Positions 25,798 to 35,387 are shown, numbered from the stretch's first letter. The stretch is 64,000 nucleotides of DNA from Rhodococcus ruber (GCF_027270735.1 NZ_JAPWIJ010000002.1:124001-188000); one strand, 5' to 3'. Notes: generated by a model not told the origin, from the letters alone. Numbers and translations are program-made.

Positions 25798-27240
25798 TCA
25801 GTCGTCGCCACGGGGCGGCGGCTGAACATCGACGCCGCCGGAGTTGTGCTCCGGTCCTGCTGCAGGATGCTCTGCCGGAACGCGACCGCGAGTCTTGGCG
25901 GCCTCGCTGTCCTTGGTGGCACCCTCGGCGAACTTACGACGCCAGCTCTCCTCGGGACGGTAGGGGCCCGGCTTCGGCCGAACCTTGCCACCCGGGAAGG
26001 CCAATCGCGCGATGGTCCGCTGGACCATGCCCCATTGTTGGAAGAACGGTCCGGTGTTGTATGGCAACTCGTAACGCTCGCAGATGTCCTTGATCTTCGG
26101 CGCGACGTCCGAGTACCGGGTGCTGGGCATGTCCGGGTACAGGTGGTGTTCCACCTGGTAGCTCAGGTTGCCACTCATCAGGTGGAACAGTGGTCCGCCG
26201 TCGATGTTGGCGGCACCGACGAGCTGACGGACGTACCAGCCACCGCGAGTCTCGTTCTCCACCTCTTCCTGGCTGAAGGTGTAGGCCTGATCCGGGAAGT
26301 GACCGCAGAAGATGATGGCATTCGACCAGACATTACGAATGATGTTGGCGGTGAAGTTCGCTGCCACTGTCGACAGGAACGTGCTCTCGACACCGCTGAG
26401 GCGACTGTCCAACAGGGCGGCCGTACGGCGGTTCTTGCCGAAACGCGCGGATCCCCGCAGCTTGGACGCCAGGCGAGACCTCTTGCTCTCGGGAACTCGA
26501 CCACCCGAGGCGAGCTGAGCCAGGGCGAACGCACCCGCGCTGATCAGCGGCCAGCCCACGTAATCCTTGACGAACTGCTTGCGTGCCTTGACGCCGATGC
26601 CCTTGAGGTCCTCGACGAGTTCTCTGACGGGCTTCTCACCCCGACGAATTGCCTCGATGTCCAGATCGTGCAGGGCGACGCCCCACTCGAAGAAGGCCAT
26701 CAGCAAAACGTTGTAGAACGGCTGGGCCAGGTAGACGGGACTCCACTTCTGACGTGGGTCGATACGCATGATCTCGTACCCGAGATCCTTGTCCTTGCCG
26801 CGAATGTTCGTGTACGTGTGGTGCACGTAGTTGTGCGAGTGCTTCCACGAGTTGGCGGTGGACGCGGTGTCCCAGTCCCACACGGACGAGTGGATTTCCG
26901 GGTCGTTCATCCAGTCCCACTGGCCGTGCATGACGTTGTGGCCGATCTCCATGTTCTCGAGGATCTTCGCGATCCCGAGGCATGCAGTACCGGCCAGCCA
27001 TGCGGGCTTGCTGGTGGAACCGAGCAACAGCACGCGGCCGGCGACCAGCAGCTGACGCTGCGCAGCGATCACCGAGGTGATGTACTTGCGGTCCTTCTCA
27101 CCGAGGCTGGCGTACACCTCGTCGTGGATGGCGTCGAATTCTTTGGCGAGTTCGGCGATGGTCTCGTCGCTCAGGTGCGCCAGCGGGTTCACCGGCTCAT
27201 CGGTATCCGTGACGCGCCTGGTGGTTTCGTCGATAGACAT
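25798..27240 (-). CDS. desA3: Acyl-CoA/acyl-lipid delta-9-type fatty acid desaturase
   Basis: 480 residues of the membrane diiron desaturase family with all three histidine boxes: GHNVMHGQW (about 100-108), HSHNYVHHTY (about 134-143) and QVEHHLYP (about 365-372). Hydrophobic segments flank the boxes. The C-terminal 60 residues are basic/proline-rich and poorly conserved. It lies 24 bp downstream of a reductase homologous to Rv3230c. In Mycobacterium, DesA3 (Rv3229c) with Rv3230c forms the stearoyl-CoA desaturase that makes oleate. I infer the same two-component system here. Electrons arrive from NADPH through the reductase's flavin and 2Fe-2S centre. Confidence 0.9.
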   Translation of the reverse strand: MSIDETTRRVTDTDEPVNPLAHLSDETIAELAKEFDAIHDEVYASLGEKDRKYITSVIAAQRQLLVAGRVLLLGSTSKPAWLAGTACLGIAKILENMEIGHNVMHGQWDWMNDPEIHSSVWDWDTASTANSWKHSHNYVHHTYTNIRGKDKDLGYEIMRIDPRQKWSPVYLAQPFYNVLLMAFFEWGVALHDLDIEAIRRGEKPVRELVEDLKGIGVKARKQFVKDYVGWPLISAGAFALAQLASGGRVPESKRSRLASKLRGSARFGKNRRTAALLDSRLSGVESTFLSTVAANFTANIIRNVWSNAIIFCGHFPDQAYTFSQEEVENETRGGWYVRQLVGAANIDGGPLFHLMSGNLSYQVEHHLYPDMPSTRYSDVAPKIKDICERYELPYNTGPFFQQWGMVQRTIARLAFPGGKVRPKPGPYRPEESWRRKFAEGATKDSEAAKTRGRVPAEHPAAGPEHNSGGVDVQPPPRGDD

Positions 27241-27264
27241 ACATTCCCCTGTTCGAATGGAAGA

Positions 27265-28368
27265 TCAGAGTTCGATTTCGATGTCGCCCTCAGCAGTGTT
27301 GACACAGATCCGAACCGCTTGCCCCGTAGGTTCGGAGATATCCCCGTTACGTAGGTCACGTAAACGCCCCTTCTTCAGGGTACCTACACAGGTGTGGCAG
27401 ATGCCGATTCGGCAGCCGTACGTCAGCTCCAGGCCGGCTTCCTCACCGGCGGCGAGAATTGTTGTGCCGCCGTCGCATTCGACGTCCTTCTTGCTGTTGA
27501 TGAAGCGGACGGTACCGCCTTCACCTGCATCGTCTCCGCCGCCGATGACGGGCTGGAAACTCTCGTAGTGGAATCGATCCGACTCTCCCTGGTCCTTCCA
27601 GTACGAGCGCAGATCGTCCAGATGTTCACCAGGACCGGAGCAGAACGACTCTCGTTCACGCCAATCCGGGACCAGTTCGTCCAGTTCCGACGCCTTCATT
27701 CGACCTTCGTCGCTGGTGATACGTAGCTTCACCGTCAGCCCGTCGTGCTTGGCTTCCAGTTCCTCGAGCGTGTCCGCGAACATCAACTGTTCACGGTTGT
27801 GCACCGAGTGCACCACGACCACGTCGCGAACCTGATCGTGATGATCCAGGGCGCGCAACATGCTGATGATCGGAGTGATGCCACTGCCTGCACTGATGAA
27901 GACCATCTTGTCCGGAACCGGACTCGGCAGAGTGAACTCACCCTCGACCTCGCTGAGCCGGACGATGTCGCCGGTTCTGATGGTGCCCACCAGATACGGC
28001 GAGACCGTGCCCGACGGCACCAGCTTGGGGCTGACGCTGACGAGACCGTCGACAGGGTCGGGATCGGACGTCAGCGAATACGCCCGCCAGTGATATCGAC
28101 CGTCGATCAGCACTCCGAGTCGGACGTACTGCCCGGGTGTGTGGCCCTGCCACTCGAAACCTGGACGGATGTACACCGAGACGGCTTCCGACCCCTCGGG
28201 AACCACCCGCTCGACCTTCCCCCGAAGTTCGCGAGTGGTCCACAGCGGATTGATCATCGACAGATAGTCGTCAGGCCGGAGCGGATTGAACAACGATCGG
28301 ACTGCGCGCAGCATCGTCCGTCTTACAAAAGAAACCTGGGGCTTGGCCCCCCGTTCAGCCATACTCAA
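27265..28368 (-). CDS. Desaturase-partner oxidoreductase (FNR-type with C-terminal 2Fe-2S)
   Basis: 367 residues. A ferredoxin-reductase-like FAD domain (YHWRAYSLTSDPD, about 90-102) and an NAD(P) domain (FISAGSGITPIISML, about 155-170) are followed by a plant-type ferredoxin domain with cysteines in YGCRIGICHTCVGTL and a last cysteine in VRICVN. This is the architecture of Rv3230c, the electron donor for DesA3. The first codon called is TTG (28368), six bases after GGAG; ATG at 28362 is an alternative with looser spacing. The ribosome site lies in a 10-bp inverted repeat with a copy near the preceding stop. Confidence 0.9.
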   Translation of the reverse strand: MSMAERGAKPQVSFVRRTMLRAVRSLFNPLRPDDYLSMINPLWTTRELRGKVERVVPEGSEAVSVYIRPGFEWQGHTPGQYVRLGVLIDGRYHWRAYSLTSDPDPVDGLVSVSPKLVPSGTVSPYLVGTIRTGDIVRLSEVEGEFTLPSPVPDKMVFISAGSGITPIISMLRALDHHDQVRDVVVVHSVHNREQLMFADTLEELEAKHDGLTVKLRITSDEGRMKASELDELVPDWRERESFCSGPGEHLDDLRSYWKDQGESDRFHYESFQPVIGGGDDAGEGGTVRFINSKKDVECDGGTTILAAGEEAGLELTYGCRIGICHTCVGTLKKGRLRDLRNGDISEPTGQAVRICVNTAEGDIEIEL

Positions 28369-28456
28369 CGGTAACTCCGTGAAGCTCGCCGTGCGTACGA
28401 ATCGCGCAGACTCGAATCAGACTGCTACACAAAGTGAACAGAACGTGGAGTTACCG
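28369..28456 (-). promoter_or_regulatory. 10-bp inverted repeat filling the intergenic gap and masking a ribosome site
   Basis: CGGTAACTCC (28369-28378) and GGAGTTACCG (28447-28456) are perfect complements at the two ends of the gap between the ferredoxin-FprB stop and the reductase start. In a read-through transcript the leader copy could pair with the copy containing the reductase's GGAG, six bases before the TTG start codon. Alternatively these are two half-operators. Confidence 0.5.
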
Positions 28457-28460
28457 CCGG

Positions 28461-29957
28461 TCAGCGAGCCCGCGAGACCCGATCGCCGAGAGCGGCGCTC
28501 ACTTTGCCGTACCAGCCGATCGGACGCGCCGAACCCCGTGTGGGGACGTCGGCGAGCAAGGCCTCGGCCGTCTCCTCTGCGTCGATCTTGTTGTCGCCGA
28601 TGCCGCCCGTGGCACCCCGCTTGGCCCATCCGACCACGTAGCTGCCCGGAACCGGAGTGCCGTCGGCAGCGGTGATCCGCCCGCCGTCGTTGCGAATGGT
28701 GCCGGTGATGTCGTCGAACGGGACGCCCGGTGACGGAGTTCCGCGATAACCGATGGCGAGCAGAACCAGCTCCGTCGACAGAGTGACCGCGTGTTCACCC
28801 ACCCCCACCTCGATGGACTCCACCGAGCCCTGCCCCTGCAGAGCGGATGGTGCCCGCCCGAACGCGAAGACGATGCGACGACCTCGGGCACGGGAACCGA
28901 GATCGACGCGCGCGGCCCCGGCCAGAGCAGACGCCGAGGCAGACAGCGGCAATCGGTCGATGGCGTCGACGATTCCGTCCGGTCCCGCCACCACGACGTC
29001 GACGTCCGGGCGATCGACCAACGCCTTGCATTCCGAACGCGTGAAGGCCGCGAACTCGGGGCCACGACGCGCGAGAACAACGACCTCGGTGACACGGTGT
29101 CGACGCAGTTCGGCCAGGGCATGCGGGGCGATCTCGGTACCGTCGAGAGAGTCGGGATCGGCCGTGAGAATGCGAGCCGCATCCAGCGCGACGTTGCCGT
29201 TGCCGATGATGGTCACACGATCGACGCCGGCGAGGGTGATGGCATCCGCGGGAACGTCGGGATGCCCGGTGTACCAGCCCACCAGGGTGCGCGCGCTGAC
29301 CGAATTGTCGAGATCGATGCCGGGAATGTCGAGCGCTCGGTCCTTGTCGGCACCGACGGCGTAGACGACGGAGTCGAATTTTCGAGCCAACTCCACGTGA
29401 TCGACGTCCTTACCGACCTCGACGCCGAGCTTCATCGTCACCCGAGGATGCGCGAAGATCCCCCGGAAGTGCTCGCTGATGCGTCGGGTGCCGAGGTGAT
29501 CGGGTGCGACGCCATAGCGCGCGAGACCACCCGCGGTACGCAATCGTTCGTAGAACGTGATCTTGGTACCCGGCACCCGCAACAGGGCTTGCGCCGTGTA
29601 GCAGGCGGCCGGTCCGGTTCCGACGATGGCGATGCTGACCGGCGGCAGTTCGTTGACCGCCGACACCGGGAATCTCGGCTCACCCCACTCCGCTACGGCA
29701 GGCTTGTCGCGGTAGTAGTCGGCATTGATATCGGCGTAGATCTGTTGATCCGGCGTCAAGCGGGACACTCGTGTGATCGCGTCCACCGGGCACGCGTCTG
29801 CGCACGCTCCGCAATCGATGCACGAGCGCGGATCGATGTAGAGCAGCTCGGTCTTCCCGAAATCCGGCTCGTCGGGCGTCGGGTGAATGCAGTTGACCGG
29901 GCACACCGACAGGCAGGATGCGTCGTTGCAACAGTTCTGCGTGATCGCGAACGGCAT
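28461..29957 (-). CDS. fprB: Ferredoxin/ferredoxin-NADP+ reductase fusion (FprB-like)
   Basis: 498 residues. The N-terminal bacterial ferredoxin domain has two cysteine clusters, CCNDASCLSVCPVNCI (about 9-24) and CIDCGACADACPVDAI (about 46-61), for 4Fe-4S/3Fe-4S centres. An adrenodoxin-reductase-like domain follows: FAD motif IVGTGPAACYTAQALL (about 109-124), YGVAPDHLGTR, NADP motif IIGNGNVALDAARIL and the FAD-binding GWAKRGATGGIGDNK. This matches mycobacterial FprB. It sits 38 bp downstream of the AurF-like oxygenase gene, so I infer it supplies that enzyme with electrons, and possibly the desaturase. Confidence 0.92.
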   Translation of the reverse strand: MPFAITQNCCNDASCLSVCPVNCIHPTPDEPDFGKTELLYIDPRSCIDCGACADACPVDAITRVSRLTPDQQIYADINADYYRDKPAVAEWGEPRFPVSAVNELPPVSIAIVGTGPAACYTAQALLRVPGTKITFYERLRTAGGLARYGVAPDHLGTRRISEHFRGIFAHPRVTMKLGVEVGKDVDHVELARKFDSVVYAVGADKDRALDIPGIDLDNSVSARTLVGWYTGHPDVPADAITLAGVDRVTIIGNGNVALDAARILTADPDSLDGTEIAPHALAELRRHRVTEVVVLARRGPEFAAFTRSECKALVDRPDVDVVVAGPDGIVDAIDRLPLSASASALAGAARVDLGSRARGRRIVFAFGRAPSALQGQGSVESIEVGVGEHAVTLSTELVLLAIGYRGTPSPGVPFDDITGTIRNDGGRITAADGTPVPGSYVVGWAKRGATGGIGDNKIDAEETAEALLADVPTRGSARPIGWYGKVSAALGDRVSRAR

Positions 29958-29995
29958 GGGTTATCTGATGTCCTTCACGGCCTCGAAAAGAGTGG

Positions 29996-30901
29996 TCAGA
30001 GCATGTGCAGACGACGGTAGATCATCTCGGCCGGCTTGGTGATCAATCCGCAATCGAGAAGAAATGCCATCAGATGCTCGCTCGAGGTGCGCATCATCGT
30101 GTGGTGGTGGGCGTTGTTCTTCGCTTCCTTCATCGCACGGTCGACGTCGAGGCCTGCGGCGGCGTACACCTCTTTGTTGACCATGTTGGACACGATCAGG
30201 CGAGCGGCGATCGCGACGACGAGCGCGCTGGCCTTGCGGCGAGCCGGACTCTTGCCTTCGATGTCTTCACGCATCTGCGCACGTGCGAACGTCATGTGCC
30301 GCGATTCCTCGACGACGTGGATCTTGCTGGTGGTACGCACGAGCGGCAACACGTTCTCGCCGCGCATCCAGTCGCGCTGCATGACGTCGAGAACTTCTTC
30401 GGCGACGAGAATGCCGCCGTAGGCCACCTCGGCCGATGCGAGAGCCTTGAAGCCACGGCCGAGCTCGATGCTCGATCGACGCGGCAGGTACGCCTTGATG
30501 CCCATCTTCTGGCAGGCGCGGGCGAACATGATCGAGTGACGGCATTCGTCGGCGATCTCGGTGAGGGCGAACTGGAAGTCCGAGTTAGAGGAGTCCTTGC
30601 AGTACTGATCACGAAGAACCATCTGCTGCAGGATCATCTCGAACCAGATGCCGGTGCTCATGATCGAGCAGACCTCGTGGCGAGTGAGCGTGATGCGCTG
30701 CTCCTCGCTCATCTCGTCCCACAACTTCGTGCCGTAGAGGGTGCTCCACTCCGGATTGAGGCCGTAGAGGGAGGGATCGAGATCGGCTTCCCAGTCGACC
30801 TCCTCGGCCGGGTCGTACGAAAGCTGGGCGGCAGAGTCGAGCAAACGCGCCGAAACATCCTCGGGCTCGAGAACGTCGTTCCTGGAGAGTGTGCTGGTCA
30901 T
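29996..30901 (-). CDS. AurF-like diiron oxygenase
   Basis: 301 residues of the AurF/p-aminobenzoate N-oxygenase family (PF11583-like). The diiron ligands are recognisable as HEVCSIMSTGIWFEM, the ExxxExxH-type EIADECRHSIMFA (about 132-144) and EESRHMTFA (ExxH, about 205-213). The start ATG at 30901 has AAAGGA upstream; upstream in-frame codons are not conserved. It is the first gene of a run leading into the ferredoxin-FprB fusion, which would be a natural reductant. AurF oxidises aryl amines, but many actinobacterial homologues have unknown substrates. The position next to a desaturase suggests lipid chemistry. Confidence 0.85.
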   Translation of the reverse strand: MTSTLSRNDVLEPEDVSARLLDSAAQLSYDPAEEVDWEADLDPSLYGLNPEWSTLYGTKLWDEMSEEQRITLTRHEVCSIMSTGIWFEMILQQMVLRDQYCKDSSNSDFQFALTEIADECRHSIMFARACQKMGIKAYLPRRSSIELGRGFKALASAEVAYGGILVAEEVLDVMQRDWMRGENVLPLVRTTSKIHVVEESRHMTFARAQMREDIEGKSPARRKASALVVAIAARLIVSNMVNKEVYAAAGLDVDRAMKEAKNNAHHHTMMRTSSEHLMAFLLDCGLITKPAEMIYRRLHML

Positions 30902-31054
30902 CGCCGTCGTTCCTTTCATCGTCGAACAGGAGTGGTTAGCTGTTACGGAGATTACCAGGTACTTGGCGACACAGATAGTCACTCACGCAGAATCGCCCAG
31001 ATTCTTTTCGCCGGACACCTAGAGTTCGAGCGTGCAGAGAACGAAGAAGCACCA

Positions 31055-32578
31055 GTGATCGCGGCTCTACGGTCCGCCCTCGCCCGCACCCCGATGCGCC
31101 TCTACGCGGCGGGAATGGTGTCGGCCAACGCCATCGGGGCGGTGATCGTATTCGTGTTGGCCCGCTTCATCCTGCCGTTGCCGGTCGGCTCCGAGGAGAT
31201 CCTGTCCGACCGGAACTACCTGGCATTCTTCGTGTACCTACCTGTCGCGATCGGCATCGGGATCGCCCTCGGGCTTCGCGTGGCACAACCGCTCGTACTG
31301 TGGCTGCACAGCGGCGGCACCCCGTCGGACGACACCGCGATCGCCGTCGTGCGACTGCCCCTGCGGCAGCTCGGCGTCCATGTTCTGTTGTGGGCCCTGG
31401 GCGTCGCCGTGTTCGTGGCGGTCAATGCGTCGGCCGGCGCAGCGTTGTCGATCATCGTCGCCATCGCCGTCAGCTTCGGCGGCTTGGCGACATGCTCGTT
31501 GGGCTATCTGGTCGCCGAACGCACGCTCCGGCCGATCACCGCCGCAGTGATGGACGTCAGCGAGGTCACCGACAACGTCGCGCTCGGCGTGAAGCTGCGT
31601 GTCGTCCTCATCTGGGTACTGAGCACAGCCATCCCCATCCTGGGTCTCGGTCTCATCGGTCTCGGCAGACTGATCGACACGGTCATCCCGCCCGAGGTCG
31701 ACCTGTCTCCCGCGATGGTGTCGCTGTCCGCGATCGCCCTGGTCGTCGGATTCGGCGGTATGTTTCTGGTCGGACGCTCCGTATCGGACCCGCTACAGCA
31801 GGTCAGCTCCGCCATGCAACGCGTCGAAGCCGGGGCGACGGACACCCGCGTCGACGTCTACGACGCGTCCGAGATCGGCCGATTGCAGAACGGGTTCAAC
31901 AAGATGGTGGTCGGCCTCGACGAGCGCGAGCGACTGCGTTCTCTGTTCGGCAGACACGTGGGCCACGACGTGGCGCAGCGTGCACTGGCGAGTGCTCCAC
32001 GCCTCGGCGGCGAGAACAGGACGGTCGCCGTGCTGTTCATCGACCTGGTGGGTTCGACGGCGATGGCCGAGCGAGAGTCCGCGGAGGCGGTGGTCGATCT
32101 TCTCAATCGGTTCTTCGCAGTGGTGGTCGAGCACGGCGAACGGCACGGCGGCTTCGTCAACAAGTTCGAGGGCGACGCCGCATTGCTGATCTTCGGCGCT
32201 CCGGTCGATCACCCCGATCCCGCCACGGCGGCGCTACGCACCGCCCGCACCCTGGCCGTCGCCCTCGCTTCCGACGGCGGCTTCGAGATCGGCATCGGCG
32301 TGACCTACGGGCCGGTCATCGCGGGCAATATCGGAGCCGAATCTCGCTTCGAGTACACGGTCATCGGCGACACCGTCAATCAAGCGGCCCGGCTCACCGA
32401 TCTCGCCAAGGACGACCCGAACACCGATGTGCTCACGTCGTCGATCGTGCTCGATCACGCAACCGCAGGTGAGAGGAAGCACTGGACAACAGGTGAGTCC
32501 GTGACGCTGCGCGGACGGTCCACGGCTACCGTGCTGGCCGCACCCGTCCATCGGAACGGACCGCCCACCACACCGTAG
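31055..32578 (+). CDS. Membrane-bound class III adenylate cyclase with HAMP domain
   Basis: 507 residues. An N-terminal six-helix membrane region (about 10-230) is followed by a HAMP linker (about 228-290, containing VSDPLQQVSSAM and IGRLQNGFNKMVVGLDERERL) and a C-terminal cyclase homology domain. The catalytic set is complete: metal-binding Asp330 (FIDLVGST) and Asp374 (FEGDAALL), adenine-selecting Lys370 and Asp439, transition-state Asn442 and Arg446 (NQAAR). The layout is that of M. tuberculosis Rv1318c-Rv1320c/Rv3645. The GTG at 31055 is inferred; the frame is open far upstream but overlaps the divergent oxygenase gene there. Confidence 0.9.
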   Translation: MIAALRSALARTPMRLYAAGMVSANAIGAVIVFVLARFILPLPVGSEEILSDRNYLAFFVYLPVAIGIGIALGLRVAQPLVLWLHSGGTPSDDTAIAVVRLPLRQLGVHVLLWALGVAVFVAVNASAGAALSIIVAIAVSFGGLATCSLGYLVAERTLRPITAAVMDVSEVTDNVALGVKLRVVLIWVLSTAIPILGLGLIGLGRLIDTVIPPEVDLSPAMVSLSAIALVVGFGGMFLVGRSVSDPLQQVSSAMQRVEAGATDTRVDVYDASEIGRLQNGFNKMVVGLDERERLRSLFGRHVGHDVAQRALASAPRLGGENRTVAVLFIDLVGSTAMAERESAEAVVDLLNRFFAVVVEHGERHGGFVNKFEGDAALLIFGAPVDHPDPATAALRTARTLAVALASDGGFEIGIGVTYGPVIAGNIGAESRFEYTVIGDTVNQAARLTDLAKDDPNTDVLTSSIVLDHATAGERKHWTTGESVTLRGRSTATVLAAPVHRNGPPTTP

Positions 32579-32693
32579 AAAATTCGAAGGTTTCCCGTTC
32601 GGTGCCGATGGGGCATACCCCCCGAACCAACTCACCCATCGCGCATGCGCGAGACATTGACTGGTACAACGTCTCTCGCTCCGAAAGGCACCC

Positions 32694-33359
32694 ATGTCCG
32701 CAATTCTGTTCGGCTCGATCAGCACGCTCGTCGACACGTCCGAACTGCAACGTCGCTCGTTCAACGAGGCCTTCGCAGCCCACGATCTGAACTGGAACTG
32801 GTCTCGGGAGGACTACCGCTCCATGCTCGGGTCGAACGGTGGTGCCGATCGGATCAGCGAGTACGCATCCGATACAGGCACCGAGGTCGACGCCGCTGCG
32901 GTGCACGCCACCAAATCGGAGATCTTCCAACGGTTGATCGGTGAATCCGACGTGAAAACGCGTCCCGGCGTTGCCGATACGATCGACTCCGCCAAGGCGA
33001 ACGGCGTGAAGGTCGGCTTCGTGACCACCACGTCCCGCGACAACATCGACGCATTGCTGGCGGCCCTGAGCCCGGAGTTGACCGCCGACTCGTTCGACGT
33101 CATCGTCGACGCTTCCTCGGTGGACGCAGGAAAGCCCGATCCCGCGTCGTACGAGTTCGCCCTGAAGACGTTGGGCGAGACCGCATCCGACAGTGTGGCC
33201 ATCGAGGACAACGCCGGCGGCGCGGCGGCGGCAGCGGCCGCAGGCATCACGTGCGTCGCATTCCCGAACGAGAACACCGTAGGCACCGAGTTCGGCTCGG
33301 CCACCGACACCGTCGATGCACTCGATCCCGAGCGCGTCCGCGCTCTGATCTCCGCCTGA
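32694..33359 (+). CDS. HAD-fold protein lacking catalytic aspartates, MAA operon
   Basis: 221 residues with the CbbY-like HAD layout: alpha-helical cap (about 15-85), motif [10 protein letters not shown], motif III lysine in [12 protein letters not shown] and motif [10 protein letters not shown]. Motif I reads [11 protein letters not shown] where active phosphatases have FDxDGTLVDS, so both the nucleophile (position 7, Gly) and the general acid (position 9, Ile) are missing. It should not be a classical phosphatase. Similar FGSI-type HADs exist as a conserved variant family, so this is unlikely to be recent decay. It lies 25 bp upstream of mysA and is surely cotranscribed. I infer a binding, scaffold or non-canonical role in mycosporine synthesis. 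Confidence 0.8.
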   Translation: MSAILFGSISTLVDTSELQRRSFNEAFAAHDLNWNWSREDYRSMLGSNGGADRISEYASDTGTEVDAAAVHATKSEIFQRLIGESDVKTRPGVADTIDSAKANGVKVGFVTTTSRDNIDALLAALSPELTADSFDVIVDASSVDAGKPDPASYEFALKTLGETASDSVAIEDNAGGAAAAAAAGITCVAFPNENTVGTEFGSATDTVDALDPERVRALISA

Positions 33360-33384
33360 CCCTTCATTCACCCCAGGAGTAATT

Positions 33385-34596
33385 GTGAGCAATCTTCAGG
33401 CCCAGGTCGTCGCCGGGGACAGGTCTTTTCGTGTCGAGGGATACGAGCGCATCGAGTACGACCTGATCTACGTCGACGGTGTCTTCGCGTTCGAGAACAC
33501 CGAACTGGCCGACAGCTACCGTCCGTACGGACGCGCGCTGATGGTGGTCGACGAGTCGGTTCACGAGATCTACGGGGACCGGATCCGCGCGTACTTCGAT
33601 CATCACGACATCGCGTTGACGGTGGTCCCGGTACAGATCAGGGAAACCGCGAAGTCGCTCGAGACCTTCGAGCGCATCGTCGGCGAATTCGACGCCTTCG
33701 GTCTGGTCCGCACCGAGCCGGTACTGGTGGTCGGTGGTGGATTGACCACGGACGTAGCAGGTTACGCATGCGCCAGCTATCGACGCAACACCCCGTACAT
33801 TCGCATTCCCACTACGTTGATCGGGCTGATCGACGCAAGCGTGTCGATCAAGGTTGCCGTGAACTACGGCAAGCACAAGAACCGCCTCGGTGCATACCAC
33901 GCATCGCAGAAGGTGCTGCTCGACTTCTCGTTTCTCGGCACGCTGCCCGAGGACCAGGTGCGCAACGGAATGGCGGAACTGATCAAGATCTCCGTCGTCG
34001 GCAACCTGGAAATCTTCGAGTTGCTGGAGCAATACGGCCCGGAGTTGCTACGTACCCGCTTCGGCCACCTCGACGGGACACCCGAATTGCGTTCGGTGGC
34101 AGATCGATTGACGTACTCGGCGATTGCGACGATGCTCGAGCTCGAGGCTCCCAATCTGCACGAGATCGACCTCGATCGCGTCATCGCCTTCGGCCACACC
34201 TGGAGCCCGACGCTCGAGCTGACGCCACCCGCTCCGTTCTTTCACGGCCATGCGATCAACATCGACATGGCACTGTCGACAACCGTCGCCGAACAGCGAG
34301 GCCACCTGTCCACGGCGGACCGTGATCGAGTGCTGGGCGTCATGAGCAGCATAGGGCTGGCCCTGGACAGCCCCTACCTGACACCCGAGTTGCTCTCCGA
34401 GGCAACGGCATCGATCCTCAAGACCCGTGACGGAATTCTGCGTGCCGCAGTACCCGACCCGATCGGCACCTGCCGTTTCCTCAACGATCTGGATGCAAAC
34501 GAGCTGGCCGACGTGCTGACCCTGCACAAGAAGATCTGCCTGGACTTTCCGCGCGCCGGTGAAGGCCTCGACATGTTCACCGCACCGACACCGTGA
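33385..34596 (+). CDS. mysA: Sedoheptulose-7-phosphate cyclase (2-demethyl-4-deoxygadusol synthase)
   Basis: 403 residues of the dehydroquinate-synthase superfamily. The NAD-binding segment is [20 protein letters not shown] (about 110-130). The signature [21 protein letters not shown] with [10 protein letters not shown] is of the DDGS kind. Zn2+ ligands are Glu198 (NGMAELIK), His271 (FGHTWSP) and His287 (FFHGH). It converts sedoheptulose 7-phosphate to 2-demethyl-4-deoxygadusol, the MAA core. The closely related EEVS (C7-cyclitol antibiotics) is the main alternative, but the following mysB-C-D genes decide for DDGS. The GTG start follows AGGAG by five bases. Confidence 0.92.
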   Translation: MSNLQAQVVAGDRSFRVEGYERIEYDLIYVDGVFAFENTELADSYRPYGRALMVVDESVHEIYGDRIRAYFDHHDIALTVVPVQIRETAKSLETFERIVGEFDAFGLVRTEPVLVVGGGLTTDVAGYACASYRRNTPYIRIPTTLIGLIDASVSIKVAVNYGKHKNRLGAYHASQKVLLDFSFLGTLPEDQVRNGMAELIKISVVGNLEIFELLEQYGPELLRTRFGHLDGTPELRSVADRLTYSAIATMLELEAPNLHEIDLDRVIAFGHTWSPTLELTPPAPFFHGHAINIDMALSTTVAEQRGHLSTADRDRVLGVMSSIGLALDSPYLTPELLSEATASILKTRDGILRAAVPDPIGTCRFLNDLDANELADVLTLHKKICLDFPRAGEGLDMFTAPTP

Positions 34597-35387
34597 CTGC
34601 GCAGCCGCGCCCGGTCACCCCGACGACCATCCTGGCGCGCGAGCTCGGCGAGATAGCCGCGCTGCTCGACGCCGGGGTGACCGACGAGCTGACCACCCGT
34701 GTTCATCGGGCCCGCGATCTCGCCGCGGGACTCGACCCGTATCTCGACTCCTGCACCACCTCCGAATCCGCAGCACTGGCCACGTTGGCGTCGCGGACCC
34801 GCTCGGCGGACTGGAGATCACGTGAAGTGGTCTCCGGTTCCGGGCCTCTGGAGATGGAAATGCTCTCCGGCCATGTGGAGGGACGCTTCCTCGCGTTCCT
34901 CGTGCACATGACCCGGGCGACGCGGGTGCTCGAAATCGGCATGTTCACCGGCTACTCAGCGCTGGCGATGGCCGAGGCGCTGCCCGCAGGCGGCGAGGTC
35001 GTCGCCTGCGAGGTGGATCCGTACGTGGCCGAGTTCGCGCAGTCCTGCTTCGCGGAATCGACTGCAGGATCTGCTATCTCGGTGCAGGTAGGGCCGGCGC
35101 TCGACACTCTTCGCCGGCTCGACGGGAAGTTCGACCTGGTGTTCATCGACGCCGACAAGACCGGATATCGCGGGTACGTGGAGTATCTGCTCGAGAGCGA
35201 TCTGCTCTCCGACGGTGCCGTGATAGCCGTCGACAACACCCTGCTGCAGGGTCAGCCCTACGCACCGCAACCGAGCGAGAACGGCCGGGCCATCGCAGAA
35301 TTCAACGATTACGTCGCCGACGACCCTCGCGTGCAACAGGTGTTGATCCCTCTGCGCGACGGCGTGACGCTGATTCGGCGCACATGA
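34593..35387 (+). CDS. mysB: O-methyltransferase forming 4-deoxygadusol
   Basis: 264 residues of the caffeoyl-CoA O-methyltransferase type. SAM motif I is [20 protein letters not shown] (about 110-129), the acidic loop is [11 protein letters not shown], and the metal-binding region is [17 protein letters not shown] (about 185-201) followed by AVDNTLLQG. It methylates the enolate oxygen of the MysA product to give 4-deoxygadusol. The GTG start overlaps the mysA stop (GTGA), and its own stop overlaps mysC by ATGA. Tight coupling indicates a dedicated pathway. Confidence 0.92.
   Translation: MTAQPRPVTPTTILARELGEIAALLDAGVTDELTTRVHRARDLAAGLDPYLDSCTTSESAALATLASRTRSADWRSREVVSGSGPLEMEMLSGHVEGRFLAFLVHMTRATRVLEIGMFTGYSALAMAEALPAGGEVVACEVDPYVAEFAQSCFAESTAGSAISVQVGPALDTLRRLDGKFDLVFIDADKTGYRGYVEYLLESDLLSDGAVIAVDNTLLQGQPYAPQPSENGRAIAEFNDYVADDPRVQQVLIPLRDGVTLIRRT

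Noticed and set aside
25774..27354. 526-residue open frame on the + strand
   Set aside because: Antisense shadow of the desaturase gene, which has all three histidine boxes on the minus strand.
30005..31054. Possible 350-residue N-terminal extension of the adenylate cyclase
   Set aside because: It is antisense to the AurF-like oxygenase gene, Arg/His-rich and non-homologous; a GTG at 31055 gives the normal cyclase N-terminus with membrane helices.
33385..34596. Cyclase gene as EEVS of a C7-cyclitol antibiotic cluster or as a second dehydroquinate synthase
   Set aside because: The following O-methyltransferase and two MysC/MysD-type ATP-grasp ligases are the MAA set; no cyclitol kinase, aminotransferase or shikimate genes are present.
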